Of a DNA stretch of 5,077 nt, positions 1-5,036 are shown one piece after another. The notes beneath the pieces are model-generated. The model was given only the letters and a program-made list of their open reading frames with translations, was not told the origin of the DNA and did no database searches. The position numbers and the translations under genes are program-made. The stretch comes from Desulfobacteraceae bacterium (GTDB lineage: Bacteria; Desulfobacterota; Desulfobacteria; Desulfobacterales; Desulfosarcinaceae): positions 1 to 5,077 of the forward strand of contig JALVQM010000257.1 in the NCBI GenBank assembly GCA_027025615.1. The letters are read 5' to 3'. Each line of letters begins with the position of its first letter. Positions within the stretch are counted from its first letter, which is position 1.

Positions 1-286
1 TATCGGTTATGGGATTGCCATTGATGCAGATTCTTTCATTGAACCGTTCCAGGTGGGGTGAAGTATAGCGTCCCACATTGTATCCGGCGGCATTGAAAAT
101 GGATGAAAGAAAGGCGGCGACAGAGCCTTTGCCGTTAGTTCCTGCTATATGGACGACATTGTATTGCTGGTGGGGATTGCCAAGCTGGGTCAGAATCGAG
201 CCAATCAGATCTAGTCCGAGCTTGATTCCGAAACGGCGCAATTTATACATCTGTTCCAGACAGTTGTTATACTGATCGGTTGTCAT
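1..286 (-). CDS. folC: Folylpolyglutamate synthase / dihydrofolate synthase, N-terminal part (runs off left edge)
   Basis: The enzyme adds glutamate to dihydropteroate and/or tetrahydrofolates using ATP, in cytoplasmic folate synthesis. Only the first 95 residues are in the window; the family is normally about 420-450 residues, so the C-terminal three quarters lie to the left. The Mur-ligase-type ATP loop GTNGKGS is at residues 49-55, preceded by VVHIA, and the family motif TSPHLERFNERI is at 75-86. A run resembling the usual N-terminal helix (LRRFGIKLGLDLI) is at 17-29. The ATG at 286-284 is chosen because GGAG lies 8 bases upstream (positions 298-295) and because it gives the usual distance to the ATP loop. 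The gene lies behind rpsU on the same strand but a strong terminator separates them, so it probably has its own promoter; a TATATT box on the minus strand at 319-314 is a weak candidate. Whether it is bifunctional (FolC) or monofunctional cannot be told from this fragment. Confidence 0.93.
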   Translation of the reverse strand, partial: MTTDQYNNCLEQMYKLRRFGIKLGLDLIGSILTQLGNPHQQYNVVHIAGTNGKGSVAAFLSSIFNAAGYNVGRYTSPHLERFNERICINGNPITD

Positions 287-332
287 CCGAAAATCTCCGG
301 CGATGGCCGTTGTAATATACAATATTGGGGAT

Positions 333-362
333 AAAAAAACCCGACCGCTTGGTGCGGCCGGG
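333..362 (-). terminator. Rho-independent terminator of rpsU
   Basis: Read on the minus strand, CCCGGCCGC (362-354), loop ACCAA, then GCGGTCGGG (348-340) form a 9-bp stem with one G-U pair. Seven T residues follow directly (339-333). It lies 20 bases past the rpsU stop and ends about 47 bases before the folC start. The T run on this strand only makes it directional, ending rpsU transcripts. Confidence 0.92.
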
Positions 363-381
363 TGAATTTTTACAGTAACAA

Positions 382-588
382 CTAACGATACCTGGCACGG
401 CGGGCAGCGGCGATACGCTGCCGGCGCAAAGCCTCACGCTGCTTGCGGCGACGGTATTCGCTTGGTTTTTCATAACTTTTTTTAAGCTTCAAGCGCTTGA
501 AAAGACCGTCATTCTGGATCTTTTTCTTCAGGATCCGCATGGCTTTTTCAAGATCGTTGTCTTGAACTTTAACCGTGATTGCTTTCAA
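382..588 (-). CDS. rpsU: 30S ribosomal protein S21 (TTG start)
   Basis: S21 is a small basic protein of the 30S platform near the 3' end of 16S rRNA, where it helps initiation on mRNA. The 68-residue product begins M-KAITVKVQDNDLEKAMR, has the family core KKKIQNDGLFKRLKLKK at 21-37 and SYEKPSEYRRRKQREALRR at 38-56, and ends in an Arg/Ala-rich tail, as expected for S21 (roughly 58-71 residues). No ATG is in frame near this point. The TTG at 588-586 is chosen because it places the conserved start correctly and because AAGGGGG (604-598) lies 9 bases upstream; that run can pair with all seven bases of CCUCCUU with one G-U. Other in-frame non-ATG starts (GTG near 609, TTG at 657) lack a site and would add an unrelated N-terminus. 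A hairpin lies just 5' of the ribosome site. The gene is monocistronic, bounded downstream by its terminator. Confidence 0.93.
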   Translation of the reverse strand: MKAITVKVQDNDLEKAMRILKKKIQNDGLFKRLKLKKSYEKPSEYRRRKQREALRRQRIAAARRARYR

Positions 589-609
589 ACTGTCTCGCCC
601 CCTTCGTTC

Positions 610-633
610 CACCCGGGCATAACAACCCGGATG
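610..633 (-). promoter_or_regulatory. Hairpin in the 5' leader of rpsU
   Basis: On the minus strand CATCCGGG (633-626), loop TTGTTATG, and CCCGGGTG (617-610) form an 8-bp stem with one T-G wobble. It ends 5 bases before the AAGGGGG ribosome site of rpsU. The position suits a role in translation control or mRNA stability, but no function is shown. No T run follows it on this strand. Confidence 0.5.
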
Positions 634-671
634 GTTATTTTCTATCAAGTGAAACAAAACTATTTAGTCAG

Positions 672-694
672 ATTATACATAATTTTCAAGTCAA
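672..694 (-). promoter_or_regulatory. Candidate rpsU promoter (perfect -10, poor -35 spacing)
   Basis: The minus strand carries a perfect TATAAT at 677-672 in AT-rich DNA, which would start transcription near 665 and give a leader of about 75 bases containing the 610-633 hairpin. A TTGACT box is present at 694-689, but only 11 bases separate it from the -10, too short for a normal sigma70 pair; at 16-18 bases the -35 hexamers are poor. Either the -10 works without a good -35 or the real promoter is elsewhere. Confidence 0.4.
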
Positions 695-820
695 AAATGA
701 TGGTGCTTATGTAAATTGTCAGATATTTATTTGGTGTTGTGTCGGAGGGACTGAAGGTGTGGGCTGATTCAGGCCTTGATACACTTTCTAAAACCAATGC
801 CGGACAGCGGGGAGATACTC
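695..820. other. Rest of the rpsU-adk divergent spacer, no gene seen
   Basis: Between the candidate rpsU promoter and the adk promoter I find no convincing coding frame, RNA gene or strong hairpin. The only open stretches are short, without a ribosome site or protein-like composition. Confidence 0.6.
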
Positions 821-849
821 TTGACATCAACCTGTCTTTTTGTAATAGT
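821..849 (+). promoter_or_regulatory. Sigma70-type promoter of adk
   Basis: A perfect -35 box TTGACA (821-826) is followed by a 17-base spacer and AATAGT (844-849), a 4/6 match to the -10 consensus. The bases TGT just before it supply an extended -10 (TGn) in the correct position. Transcription would begin near 856, leaving a leader of about 70 bases before adk. Confidence 0.75.
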
Positions 850-913
850 TTGAGTCCCTTTTATTCGGTCCTTCTTTCCGCAATGGAGAGAAAATCAAGC
901 TAACCAACAAGGC

Positions 914-919
914 AGGAGG
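914..919 (+). promoter_or_regulatory. Ribosome binding site of adk
   Basis: AGGAGG, 7 bases before the ATG at 927, a near-ideal Shine-Dalgarno sequence. It rules out the nearby TTG at 922, which would be too close. Confidence 0.9.
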
Positions 920-926
920 AGTTGAG

Positions 927-1586
927 ATGCGTCTTATTCTATTAGGCGGTCCAGGGGCAGGCAAAGGCACCCAGGCCAACTTTATCAAGGAACGTTACCA
1001 GATTCCCCAGATTTCAACCGGAGATATGCTGCGTGCCGCGGTGAAGGCCGGCACCGAACTTGGTAAAAAAGCAAAAGAATACATGGACTCGGGACAGCTC
1101 GTACCCGACGAGGTAATCATTGGCCTGGTAAAAGAAAGAATCAAGGAAGACGATTGTGCCAAGGGCTTTCTCTTTGACGGTTTTCCACGCACCATTCCCC
1201 AGGCGGATGCCATGAAAGATGCCGGTGTGCAGATAGACGCCGTGGTGGAAATCGATGTGCCCGACGAAGAGATTATCAAGCGCATGAGCGGTCGGCGAGT
1301 ACACTTGGCAAGCGGTCGTACCTATCATGTAATTTACAATCCTCCCAAGGTGGAGGGCAAAGATGATGTGACAGGCGAACCTCTTGTACAGCGGGACGAC
1401 GACAAGGAAGAAACAGTTCGGAAACGCCTGGAAGTCTATCATGCACAAACCGAACCCCTGGTGGATTATTACAAGAAGTGGGCTGCTACCGGTGATGCAG
1501 ATGCGCCCAAACATATAAGAATCGAAGGTGTTGGTAAGGTCGAGGAAATTCGGGACCAAATTTTCAGTGCTCTTGATGCCCTTTAA
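927..1586 (+). CDS. adk: Adenylate kinase (long-lid, zinc-free type)
   Basis: Catalyses ATP + AMP = 2 ADP in the cytoplasm. The 219-residue product is the usual length for the long form (E. coli 214). Visible parts: P-loop GGPGAGKGT at 7-15; AMP-binding segment from STGDMLRAA at 30-38 to LVPDE at 58-62; the family signature FLFDGFPRTIPQ at 81-92; the lid from GRRVHLASGRTYH (122-134) through NPPKVEGKDDVTGEPL (138-153) to RDDD (156-159); then EETVRKRLEVYH at 161-172. The lid has none of the four zinc-binding cysteines found in many Gram-positive and some deltaproteobacterial enzymes and reads like the E. coli lid. The start is fixed by AGGAGG at 914-919, 7 bases upstream. It has its own promoter and terminator, so it is monocistronic rather than behind secY as in many bacteria. 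Identity is certain. Confidence 0.98.
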   Translation: MRLILLGGPGAGKGTQANFIKERYQIPQISTGDMLRAAVKAGTELGKKAKEYMDSGQLVPDEVIIGLVKERIKEDDCAKGFLFDGFPRTIPQADAMKDAGVQIDAVVEIDVPDEEIIKRMSGRRVHLASGRTYHVIYNPPKVEGKDDVTGEPLVQRDDDKEETVRKRLEVYHAQTEPLVDYYKKWAATGDADAPKHIRIEGVGKVEEIRDQIFSALDAL

Positions 1587-1612
1587 GATCTGTTTGTATT
1601 TTTCGAGCAGTT

Positions 1613-1654
1613 AACCGGGAAGCAATCGACAGCGTTTGCATTCCCGGTTTTTTT
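1613..1654 (+). terminator. Rho-independent terminator of adk
   Basis: AACCGGGAA (1613-1621) pairs perfectly with TTCCCGGTT (1641-1649); the stem can extend inward with GCAA/TTGC past a bulged A. A T run (1648-1654) overlaps and follows the 3' arm. It sits 26 bases past the adk stop. On the minus strand the hairpin is not followed by a T run, so it is not an obvious terminator for the convergent gene; I see no clear intrinsic terminator for that gene. Confidence 0.9.
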
Positions 1655-1683
1655 ATGGAAAACAAAACAGATATACAGGTAAA

Positions 1684-3219
1684 TCAGAAATTGTGTTTTT
1701 TTAATTCGTCCGCTACCCAGTTAAGGGCTTCCCGGCGGGTGGTAAGAACCCCACCTAAGTGCAGGTCATTTACCTGGTCAAGAATGGTTTTAAACAGTGC
1801 CGATGGTTGCAAGCCGAAATGTTCAATCAGATCATGGCCTGAAATCAATGGCTTGATCCGGGCCCTTTTTGAAGCGACGGACTTGTAATTTTGGTGGAGA
1901 CGTCGGCAAAAAGGGGCTATTTTGCTGGAAGACCGGGACAGGCCCGGGTTTTTGGCAAGGCTGTCGGCGGCAAAAAGAAATACAAGGCATGGTAGCTTTT
2001 TGCCCGCGAGTCTCAAAAGGCGTCCTATGGCCCGTTTGCTCATATTGTTATCGGTATCAAGCTGAAACAGGTGGAAAAGGTGCATGTGGTGCAGAATTAG
2101 AAATTCCAAATCGTTTTGCTCCTGCTTTGAAAATCGCAACCTTTGGGCTATATCAGGTACGGTCCGGGCGCCTGCTTCCTGGTGACCATGATAATCTATT
2201 TTACCTTTTGTTTGCTTGATCGTGACTGGTTTGCCGATGTCATGCAGCAAGGTGGAAAGTTTCAGGACGACATATAAAGGATGGTCGGCCGCTGGAATGT
2301 CTGTGTGCCAATCTTCCAGCCAGGGTAGGGGATCGGCAAGTAGTTGTTCTAAGAAAGCATATGCTTTCATGCTATGCTCCAGGCAATTTACATTATGTGG
2401 ACCTGCCGGGGGACAATTTTCCAGGATGGCCAGTTCCGGAAAAAGGCTGTTCAAAAGTCCTGTCTGCTGCATAAGTCTGAGCAGGGAAGCAGTCTTGGGC
2501 TCTGCAAGCATCCTGAACAGTTCAAGGTGAACCCTTTCACCGGCAACAGATTCAATGGCAGTGGAATTTTCAGAAATTGTTTCCAGGGTTTGACCGGATA
2601 TGGAAAACGCTAAACAGGCTGCTATTCGAAAGGCGCGCAGCAGGCGAAGGGGGTCGGCACCAAAAACACCTGGAGAGGTCATTCTGACCACGCCTTGTTC
2701 AAGGTCGGCTCTTGAATCGAAAATGTCTACCAGGCGCCGGGAGGAAAGATCATAACCCATGGCGTTGATGGTAAAGTCACGCTGTTGCAGGTCGCTTTCA
2801 ATGTCTGGGCCTGTCAAGGCGGTCACATCGAAGGTAAATTCAGGGGTGACGATGCGGAACAATTGGTAACTTTTTTGTTGAAGGCAGATTACCCGTCTGC
2901 CGTAGCGCAATCCTATTGCATGGGCGATTTTTCCGGGATATTCGCTGGTTACAATATCCAAATCCACAGGAATCTTGCCAAGCAGGCAATCTCGCACGGC
3001 TCCGCCAACCAGATAGCAACCGGGGACAGAGGGTAACAGCTGCGCCAGGGTGTTTAGCCTTTTACCGGTGTTATGGTCCATTTTGTCAGCTTTGCTGTTT
3101 TGCCAAGTATAAAATCCCTTGACACACTTTGATCCATAAGATAAATCCTCAGCAAGGCAGTGGAACCCGCCTTGTGGAGCGAATACCCAATTTTCTTCTA
3201 ATATAACCAATAACTTCAT
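1684..3219 (-). CDS. cca: CCA tRNA nucleotidyltransferase / poly(A) polymerase family protein with HD domain
   Basis: A class II nucleotidyltransferase that adds CCA (or A) to RNA 3' ends. In the 511-residue reading, the catalytic motif LVGGAVRDCLLG is at 70-81 with the acidic pair DLD at 86-88 and a further Asp at 131 (FTFDVTAL). Next come RDFTINAMGYD at 147-157, DPLRLLRAFRIAA at 189-201 and ERVHLEL at 228-234. The C-terminal half is an HD phosphohydrolase domain: EHS near 281-283, LLHDIGKP at 324-331, YHGHQEAGA at 343-351, HH at 377-378. The ATG at 3219 has GGAGG only 3 bases upstream. It adds 46 residues of unfamiliar, AT-richer sequence before ATG 3081, which would give a more typical 465 residues but has no ribosome site. 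Convergent with adk and divergent from rho, so probably a single-gene unit. The split between true CCA-adding enzyme and poly(A) polymerase cannot be settled by eye; the HD domain and GGAVRD favour a Cca-like role. Confidence 0.88.
   Translation of the reverse strand: MKLLVILEENWVFAPQGGFHCLAEDLSYGSKCVKGFYTWQNSKADKMDHNTGKRLNTLAQLLPSVPGCYLVGGAVRDCLLGKIPVDLDIVTSEYPGKIAHAIGLRYGRRVICLQQKSYQLFRIVTPEFTFDVTALTGPDIESDLQQRDFTINAMGYDLSSRRLVDIFDSRADLEQGVVRMTSPGVFGADPLRLLRAFRIAACLAFSISGQTLETISENSTAIESVAGERVHLELFRMLAEPKTASLLRLMQQTGLLNSLFPELAILENCPPAGPHNVNCLEHSMKAYAFLEQLLADPLPWLEDWHTDIPAADHPLYVVLKLSTLLHDIGKPVTIKQTKGKIDYHGHQEAGARTVPDIAQRLRFSKQEQNDLEFLILHHMHLFHLFQLDTDNNMSKRAIGRLLRLAGKKLPCLVFLFAADSLAKNPGLSRSSSKIAPFCRRLHQNYKSVASKRARIKPLISGHDLIEHFGLQPSALFKTILDQVNDLHLGGVLTTRREALNWVADELKKHNF
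3106..3111 (-). promoter_or_regulatory. Possible -10 box for a short form of cca
   Basis: TATACT on the minus strand, a 5/6 match to the -10 consensus, would start transcription about 18 bases before ATG 3081. No good -35 lies 16-18 bases upstream. It only matters if the gene really starts at 3081. Confidence 0.2.
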
Positions 3220-3222
3220 ATT

Positions 3223-3227
3223 CCTCC
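3223..3227 (-). promoter_or_regulatory. Shine-Dalgarno-like GGAGG before the upstream cca start
   Basis: GGAGG on the minus strand with only AAT between it and the ATG at 3219-3217. The sequence is strong but the spacing is shorter than the usual 5-9 bases. It is the main reason to take the longer form of the protein. Confidence 0.5.
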
Positions 3228-3257
3228 ATAAAAATCGACTGATTCACCATCAGCGGA

Positions 3258-3341
3258 GCCAGCGGGAAACCGGCAATGCCGGAGGATTGAGCCCGTTGGC
3301 AGTAGGTCCGACCAGATGGCGGATTTTCACATGGAAAGCCG
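3258..3341 (+). ncRNA. Structured region in the rho leader (candidate cis-regulatory RNA)
   Basis: On the plus strand GCCAGCGGG (3258-3266) pairs with CCCGTTGGC (3292-3300), a 9-bp stem with one G-U. It encloses a second perfect hairpin, CCGGC-AAT-GCCGG (3270-3282). Further on, CGG-A-TTTTC (3320-3328) and GGAAA-G-CCG (3333-3341) fold around an ACAT loop with one mismatch and one T-G pair. The wobble pairs would be A-C mismatches if the region were read on the minus strand, which mildly favours plus-strand RNA. It ends about 110 bases before the rho start. I do not recognise a known riboswitch class. Regulation of rho through its leader is known in other bacteria, so a similar role here is an inference. 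Confidence 0.4.
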
Positions 3342-3393
3342 AATTAATAAGCAGACAGGTCTGGCGTGCTGGGAAATAGATATATATCTTTAA
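3316..3393 (+). CDS. Possible 25-residue leader peptide upstream of rho
   Basis: ATG at 3316 opens a 25-codon frame that ends at TAA 3391-3393, 57 bases before the rho ATG. The peptide begins MADFHMESRINK and ends CWEIDIYL; I recognise no family. The only upstream purine-rich match is a weak AGG near 3304-3306. E. coli has a short leader frame (rhoL) before rho, so the position is suggestive. A 25-codon frame can easily arise by chance, and a TTG frame starting at 3296 with GGAGG 10 bases upstream (3281-3285) is open over the same region. The reading is weak. Confidence 0.2.
   Translation: MADFHMESRINKQTGLACWEIDIYL
3378..3389. repeat. 12-bp perfect palindrome near the rho promoter
   Basis: AGATATATATCT is self-complementary across all 12 bases. 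It ends 20 bases before the TATAAT at 3409, roughly where a -35 region would lie. It could be a repressor or activator site, or simply chance in AT-rich DNA. Confidence 0.3.
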
Positions 3394-3408
3394 AACTTTT
3401 TGCGGATC

Positions 3409-3414
3409 TATAAT
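3409..3414 (+). promoter_or_regulatory. Candidate -10 box of a rho promoter
   Basis: A perfect TATAAT in an AT-rich stretch, which would start transcription near 3421, about 30 bases before the rho ATG. No hexamer at 16-18 bases upstream resembles TTGACA. If this were the only promoter, the folded region at 3258-3341 would be untranscribed upstream DNA. A second candidate -35, TTGACA at 3119-3124, lies further up inside the 5' end of the divergent gene, with a poor -10 about 16-17 bases downstream. Confidence 0.4.
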
Positions 3415-3450
3415 TTTAATTAGTTAACAAGCAAGATGGGGTATGCAGCA

Positions 3451-4698
3451 ATGAACATTTCCGAACTTAAAAACATGAAAATCAGCGAACTGACTCAAAT
3501 GGCCAAAAAGCTAAGGATCGACGGTGCTGCTGGAATGCGCAAACAGGAGCTGATTTTCGCCCTTTTACAGGCCCAGATCGAAAAAAACGGTTTGATTTAC
3601 GGTGAAGGCACCCTGGAAATCCTGCCCGATGGATTTGGGTTCTTAAGGGCTCCAAGTTACAATTATCTTCCAGGGCCTGACGATATTTATGTTTCACCCT
3701 CCCAAATCAGGCGTTTTAACCTTAGAACCGGAGATACTGTCTCCGGTCAAATAAGGCAACCCAAGGAATCTGAAAGATATTTTGCCCTTCTCAAGGTTGA
3801 AGCCGTTAACTATGAAGATCCTGAAGTAGCCAGAGATAAAATTCTGTTCGACAATCTCACTCCATTATATCCTGATAAAAGGGTGGTTTTGGAAACAGAT
3901 CCGGAAAATTACTCAACCCGGATTATGGATTTGCTGACCCCCATCGGCTTCGGACAGCGTGGACTGATCGTGTCGCCTCCCCGTTCAGGCAAGACGATGC
4001 TCCTCCAGTTTATTGCCAATAGCGTCGTGCACAACCACAAGGACGTTATGTTGTTTGTATTGTTGATTGATGAACGCCCCGAGGAAGTCACTGACATGGA
4101 ACGTTCCGTGAGGGGGGAAGTTATAAGCTCCACTTTTGATGAACCGGCTGAAAGGCACGTCCAGGTTGCAGAAATGGTGATCGAAAAAGCCAAGCGCCTG
4201 GTTGAACACAAGCGTAACGTCGTGATCCTGCTCGACAGCATCACCCGCCTGGCCCGGGCTTACAACTCGGTTATGCCACCTTCGGGAAAAATTCTTTCAG
4301 GTGGTGTGGATTCTAATGCCCTGCAAAGACCCAAACGATTTTTCGGTGCAGCCAGAAACATTGAAGAGGGCGGGAGTCTTACAATAATAGCTACGGCCCT
4401 GGTAGATACAGGCAGCCGTATGGACGAAGTGATTTTCGAAGAGTTCAAGGGTACCGGTAACCTGGAGATTCAGCTTGACCGTCGTCTGGCTGACAAGCGG
4501 ATCTTCCCGGCCATTGATATCAAGAAGTCAGGTACCCGTAAGGAAGAGTTGTTGCTGGATGAAATGACCCTAAACCGTGTATGGATTTTGCGCAAGCTGC
4601 TTTCTTCACTTAATCCCGCCGACGCCCTCGAATTTTTACTTGAAAAAATGAACGGAACAAAGGATAATAAAGAGTTTTTGGAGTCAATGAACGCCTAA
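3451..4698 (+). CDS. rho: Transcription termination factor Rho
   Basis: Hexameric RNA-dependent ATPase/helicase that ends transcripts at Rho-dependent sites. The 415-residue product is the usual compact size (E. coli 419). Order of parts: N-terminal helical domain from MNISELKNMKISELTQMAKKL; cold-shock-like RNA-binding domain with EILPDGFGFLR at 56-66; Walker A PPRSGKT at 176-182 within GLIVSPPRSGKT; LLIDERPEEVTDMERSV at 204-220; STFDEPAERHVQVAEM at 227-242; Walker B LLDSITRLARAY at 260-271; Q-loop LSGGVDSNALQRPKRFFGAAR at 282-302; R-loop EEFKGTGN at 330-337; the GTRKEELLL segment at 361-369. No insertion or zinc-like N-terminus is seen. ATG 3451 is preferred over ATG 3436 because MNISELKN is the normal Rho start and GGGG (3438-3441) lies 9 bases upstream, a modest ribosome site; ATG 3436 has none. 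It is followed 26 bases later by rpmE on the same strand with no terminator between, so they are probably cotranscribed. Confidence 0.98.
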   Translation: MNISELKNMKISELTQMAKKLRIDGAAGMRKQELIFALLQAQIEKNGLIYGEGTLEILPDGFGFLRAPSYNYLPGPDDIYVSPSQIRRFNLRTGDTVSGQIRQPKESERYFALLKVEAVNYEDPEVARDKILFDNLTPLYPDKRVVLETDPENYSTRIMDLLTPIGFGQRGLIVSPPRSGKTMLLQFIANSVVHNHKDVMLFVLLIDERPEEVTDMERSVRGEVISSTFDEPAERHVQVAEMVIEKAKRLVEHKRNVVILLDSITRLARAYNSVMPPSGKILSGGVDSNALQRPKRFFGAARNIEEGGSLTIIATALVDTGSRMDEVIFEEFKGTGNLEIQLDRRLADKRIFPAIDIKKSGTRKEELLLDEMTLNRVWILRKLLSSLNPADALEFLLEKMNGTKDNKEFLESMNA

Positions 4699-4724
4699 TT
4701 AATAGATAGGGAGTTGAAATTACA

Positions 4725-4934
4725 ATGAAAGCTGATATCCATCCTGATTATTTCGACACTACCATCAAGTGTGCCTGCGGCAATACGATTGAGGTGGGGT
4801 CAACCAAAAAGGACATAACTGTGGAAATTTGTTCCAAGTGCCATCCTTTTTTTACCGGGAAACAGAAACTGGTTGACACAGCGGGCCGTATTGAACGTTT
4901 TCGAAAGAAATACGCAAAATTTCAGAAAAAGTAA
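4725..4934 (+). CDS. rpmE: 50S ribosomal protein L31 (zinc-binding type)
   Basis: L31 sits on the 50S central protuberance and helps bridge the two subunits. The 69-residue product starts MKADIHPDYF and carries the zinc ligands Cys16, Cys18, Cys37 and Cys40 (CACGN and CSKCHPF), followed by FFTGKQKLVDTAGRIERFRKK, the core seen in L31. The four cysteines mark it as the zinc-containing form rather than the zinc-free form made in zinc starvation. Length matches the family (about 70). An AGGGAG at 4708-4713 lies 11 bases before the ATG, slightly far but usable. It follows rho by 26 bases, an arrangement common in bacteria, and is the last gene of the unit, ahead of a terminator. Confidence 0.97.
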   Translation: MKADIHPDYFDTTIKCACGNTIEVGSTKKDITVEICSKCHPFFTGKQKLVDTAGRIERFRKKYAKFQKK

Positions 4935-4944
4935 CCTTTATTTA

Positions 4945-4966
4945 CGGGGCCTTCCAGACAGCCCCG
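4945..4966 (+). promoter_or_regulatory. First hairpin downstream of rpmE
   Basis: CGGGGC (4945-4950) and GCCCCG (4961-4966) form a perfect 6-bp stem around a 10-base loop, starting 11 bases after the rpmE stop. There is no T run after it, so by itself it is more likely a 3'-end stabiliser than a terminator. Confidence 0.6.
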
Positions 4967-4968
4967 AC

Positions 4969-5007
4969 CAAGCTGCCGGACACAGTGTGCCGGCAGCTTG
5001 TTTGTTT
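4969..5007 (+). terminator. Rho-independent terminator of rho-rpmE
   Basis: CAAGCTGCCGG (4969-4979) pairs perfectly over 11 bp with CCGGCAGCTTG (4990-5000), and CAC/GTG can pair inside the loop. It is followed by TTTGTTT (5001-5007). The T-rich tract is on the plus strand only, so it terminates rpmE transcripts rather than ones entering from the right. Confidence 0.85.
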
Positions 5008-5036
5008 GGACCGGATTGGGATTGCGCGAATTGTTG

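Noticed and set aside
267..473. A minus-strand frame of 68 codons overlapping rpsU and the folC start.
   Set aside because: It is out of frame with both, runs through the rpsU terminator and has no family character.
672..694. TTGACT and TATAAT on the minus strand taken as a standard promoter pair.
   Set aside because: The spacing of 11 bases is too short for sigma70; only the -10 was kept as a candidate.
579..767. A 62-codon plus-strand frame beginning inside rpsU and crossing the divergent spacer.
   Set aside because: It starts within the opposite gene, has no ribosome site, and crosses the expected rpsU leader and promoter.
1014..1559. A 181-codon open frame on the minus strand across adk.
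   Set aside because: It lies wholly opposite a certain gene, has no family character and no ribosome site; it is a by-product of adk codon use. The shorter minus frame at 995-1285 is the same case.
1869..2613. Several plus-strand open frames of 79-116 codons across the CCA enzyme gene, with others at 1655-1888 and 2785-3122.
   Set aside because: They are opposite strongly conserved catalytic and HD motifs and show Cys/Trp/Ser-rich, non-protein-like composition.
3264..3303. Resemblance to the core of a cobalamin riboswitch: GGGAAA, a CCGG hairpin, CCCG and then GGCAGT in order.
   Set aside because: The conserved loop and junction bases of the B12 box (such as the GGTG...AATCC hairpin and GCCACTG) are missing, and neither flanking gene is related to cobalamin.
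3436..3450. ATG at 3436 as the start of Rho, adding five residues.
   Set aside because: It has no ribosome site, and the GGGG that serves ATG 3451 would lie inside the coding sequence; MNISELKN matches the normal Rho start.
3909..4244. Minus-strand open frames of 111 and 74 codons opposite rho.
   Set aside because: They overlap the Walker A to Walker B region of an unmistakable Rho and show no motif of their own.
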